A DNA stretch of 64,000 nucleotides from Kriegella sp963975415 (lineage in GTDB: Bacteria > Bacteroidota > Bacteroidia > Flavobacteriales > Flavobacteriaceae): assembly GCF_963975415.1 (NCBI RefSeq), contig NZ_CAXBGN010000015.1, positions 62,001-126,000 of the forward strand, given 5' to 3'. The notes beneath the pieces were generated by a model. That model did not search any database and was not told the DNA's origin. It saw only the letters and a list, made by a program, of their open reading frames with translations. The position numbers were made by a program, and so were the translations under genes. Shown piece by piece: positions 62,768-64,000 of the stretch; position 1 is the stretch's first letter; every line of letters begins with the position of its first letter.

Positions 62768-64000
62768 CTACCACACGTAATTTTCGTTTATTTCATTCTC
62801 TAACTGCTCCGTTTTCGATGGGTAACTTGCTTGTGAATTGACAACATTTCCCTTTTCGTCCACCAGTAAATATCGAGGATACGCGAAAGAACCCTTATTT
62901 CCGAATTTATCGATTATGTCCGCAATAAGTTTTCTATTCGCCAATAAATGTTGGCCTTCTAAATCATAATAATTTATCATTTCCTTCCATACTTTTTCTT
63001 TGCTGTTTATGCCTTCGCAAATGTAAAGAGTTGTAATGTTCTTGGATTTGAGTAGTTCAGAATACCTGTCTTTTTGCTGAAATTCTTTTTTACATGGGGC
63101 GCACCAAGTCCCCCAAATGTCTACGAATAGCTTCTTGCCTTTTAGGGTTTTGATAAGTTCATCAAAACGGTCAATGTTTTCATAGTTTTTAATGAACTCA
63201 ATTTTGTTATTGTTGGTTGACTCCTCAATTTTTTGGTGAAAATCAATGATTGGCTTTATTAAACCGGTCAAGTGATTGCTGTATGCGCTGTTAGGATATT
63301 CTTTTTTAAAGTTTTCGTATAAAGCAATTAACTCTTTAGAATTGTCTTTATTACTGAAACTATTACTTAAAATATATGTAGCGTGATAATACTCTAAAGC
63401 TTTTCCTTTAAGATATTTTTTAGCTTCACCAATATTGTATGAATGTATTTTTCCTTGATCATAAATTTTTTGCATTTCTTCAGACTTTAAAATGCCGGCA
63501 TTGTGTTGATTGAAATTGATATAATTTCTCATCAAAATAAATGACCATGGAGAGCGAATATCAAAAGACTCAGTAGGTGGAGTTTGCTGAAATATCTTTG
63601 TCCAAAGTCTCCTAATTTGGGTATTTTGAGTTTCTATGCTGTCTGATTGGGCATTATATTTAACTTTGGCTATTGAGGTTTCCAAAGCTAAATAGTAATA
63701 GTTTCTATCTAATTCTGCTAAATCATAAAAATCTTTAGTAATTATCTGCTTTTCAAGTTGTTTTTTGAACTGTGATATTTCTTTTTCCTTTAGATTTTCA
63801 ATTTTTGATGACACACTTGATAAAACAGCATCTTTTAATAGTGGATTAGAAGTACTAAGAACATAAAATTCAGGAAGAGGCAATGAATTGTATAGCGTAA
63901 GAGCCTCATTATTCTCTCCGTTTACTTTGAAGGCTTTATTTTTTGAATCTAAATTAAAATCAACTTCATATTTTTGGTCTGGTTCAACCAGTAAAACAGC
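62768..64000 (-). CDS. TlpA-like thioredoxin-domain protein, N-terminus outside window
   Basis: The frame is open to the right edge (position 64000), so the N-terminus with signal peptide is missing; about 411 codons are visible. N-terminal helical region without recognised motifs (beginning with a DUF4369-like fragment, VDFNLDSKNKAFKVNG), then a C-terminal thioredoxin fold with WCAPC in LFVDIWGTWCAPCKKEF and TLYICEGI. Periplasmic thiol-disulfide role likely, as in other Bacteroidetes TlpA-type proteins. Confidence 0.88.
   Translation of the reverse strand, partial: AVLLVEPDQKYEVDFNLDSKNKAFKVNGENNEALTLYNSLPLPEFYVLSTSNPLLKDAVLSSVSSKIENLKEKEISQFKKQLEKQIITKDFYDLAELDRNYYYLALETSIAKVKYNAQSDSIETQNTQIRRLWTKIFQQTPPTESFDIRSPWSFILMRNYINFNQHNAGILKSEEMQKIYDQGKIHSYNIGEAKKYLKGKALEYYHATYILSNSFSNKDNSKELIALYENFKKEYPNSAYSNHLTGLIKPIIDFHQKIEESTNNNKIEFIKNYENIDRFDELIKTLKGKKLFVDIWGTWCAPCKKEFQQKDRYSELLKSKNITTLYICEGINSKEKVWKEMINYYDLEGQHLLANRKLIADIIDKFGNKGSFAYPRYLLVDEKGNVVNSQASYPSKTEQLENEINENYVW

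Noticed and set aside
1..64000. CRISPR arrays, rRNA genes, insertion-sequence transposases
   Set aside because: Looked for regular short repeats, rRNA-like stretches and transposase motifs; none seen besides the integrase element.

Overview
The window reads as chromosome from a marine member of the Bacteroidetes, most likely a Flavobacteriaceae (Zobellia/Maribacter-like). The basis is a SusC/SusD pair with an ECF sigma/FecR pair, Bacteroidetes-type promoters (TTTG-N19-TAnnTTTG), a DnaE polymerase fused to a proofreading exonuclease, an S16 protein with an Ala/Glu-rich tail, FGly-type sulfatases, and low GC. The genus is inference; no rRNA is present.

Layout. 1-2.8 kb: 3' part of a second, exonuclease-less DnaE-like polymerase. 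2.9-5.4 kb: a surface protein with a TonB plug-like domain. 5.9-21.8 kb: an accessory locus made of a divergent ECF sigma factor, FecR anti-sigma, SusC, SusD and two tandem pairs of PSD1/DUF1549-DUF1553 cytochrome plus Tat-exported DUF1501 protein. No glycoside hydrolase is present in it. 22.2-24.9 kb: a Tat-exported molybdenum hydroxylase pair. A 94-95 bp element with a hairpin, an invariant core and a promoter-like sequence on the opposite strand occurs three times (5.6, 21.9 and 24.9 kb), bracketing these modules.

25-29.4 kb: a small secreted PepSY-like protein, a small hypothetical protein, and an unknown gene-TPR histidine kinase-LytTR regulator operon. 29.7-33.3 kb: a copper-type MbnP/MbnH locus with an outer-membrane protein and a small Cys-containing protein. 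33.4-47.6 kb: conserved housekeeping genes (gcdH, trmN6-like, rimM, rpsP, dnaE, trxA, DUF58) interrupted by two sulfatases and a Tat-exported TIM-barrel sugar isomerase-like protein.

47.6-61.4 kb: a tRNA-Asp gene followed by a tyrosine integrase and about 13.7 kb of cargo ending in an exact 20-bp duplicate of the tRNA 3' end, i.e. an integrated element with both attachment sites visible. Cargo includes a Fic-like remnant, an SLC13/TrkA-C permease, a GH130 protein, a GT4 glycosyltransferase translationally coupled to a GT-B/(alpha/alpha)-barrel fusion, a PIG-L deacetylase/cupin pair, an AraC regulator, a TerB-like protein and several small unknown proteins. 61.7-64 kb: flanking chromosome with a VOC protein, an AraC regulator and the C-terminal part of a TlpA-like thioredoxin protein cut by the window edge.

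The strongest candidates for something undescribed are the three-copy hairpin/promoter element, the SusCD plus PSD1/DUF1501 redox locus, and the GH130-GT-GT cargo of the tRNA-Asp island.
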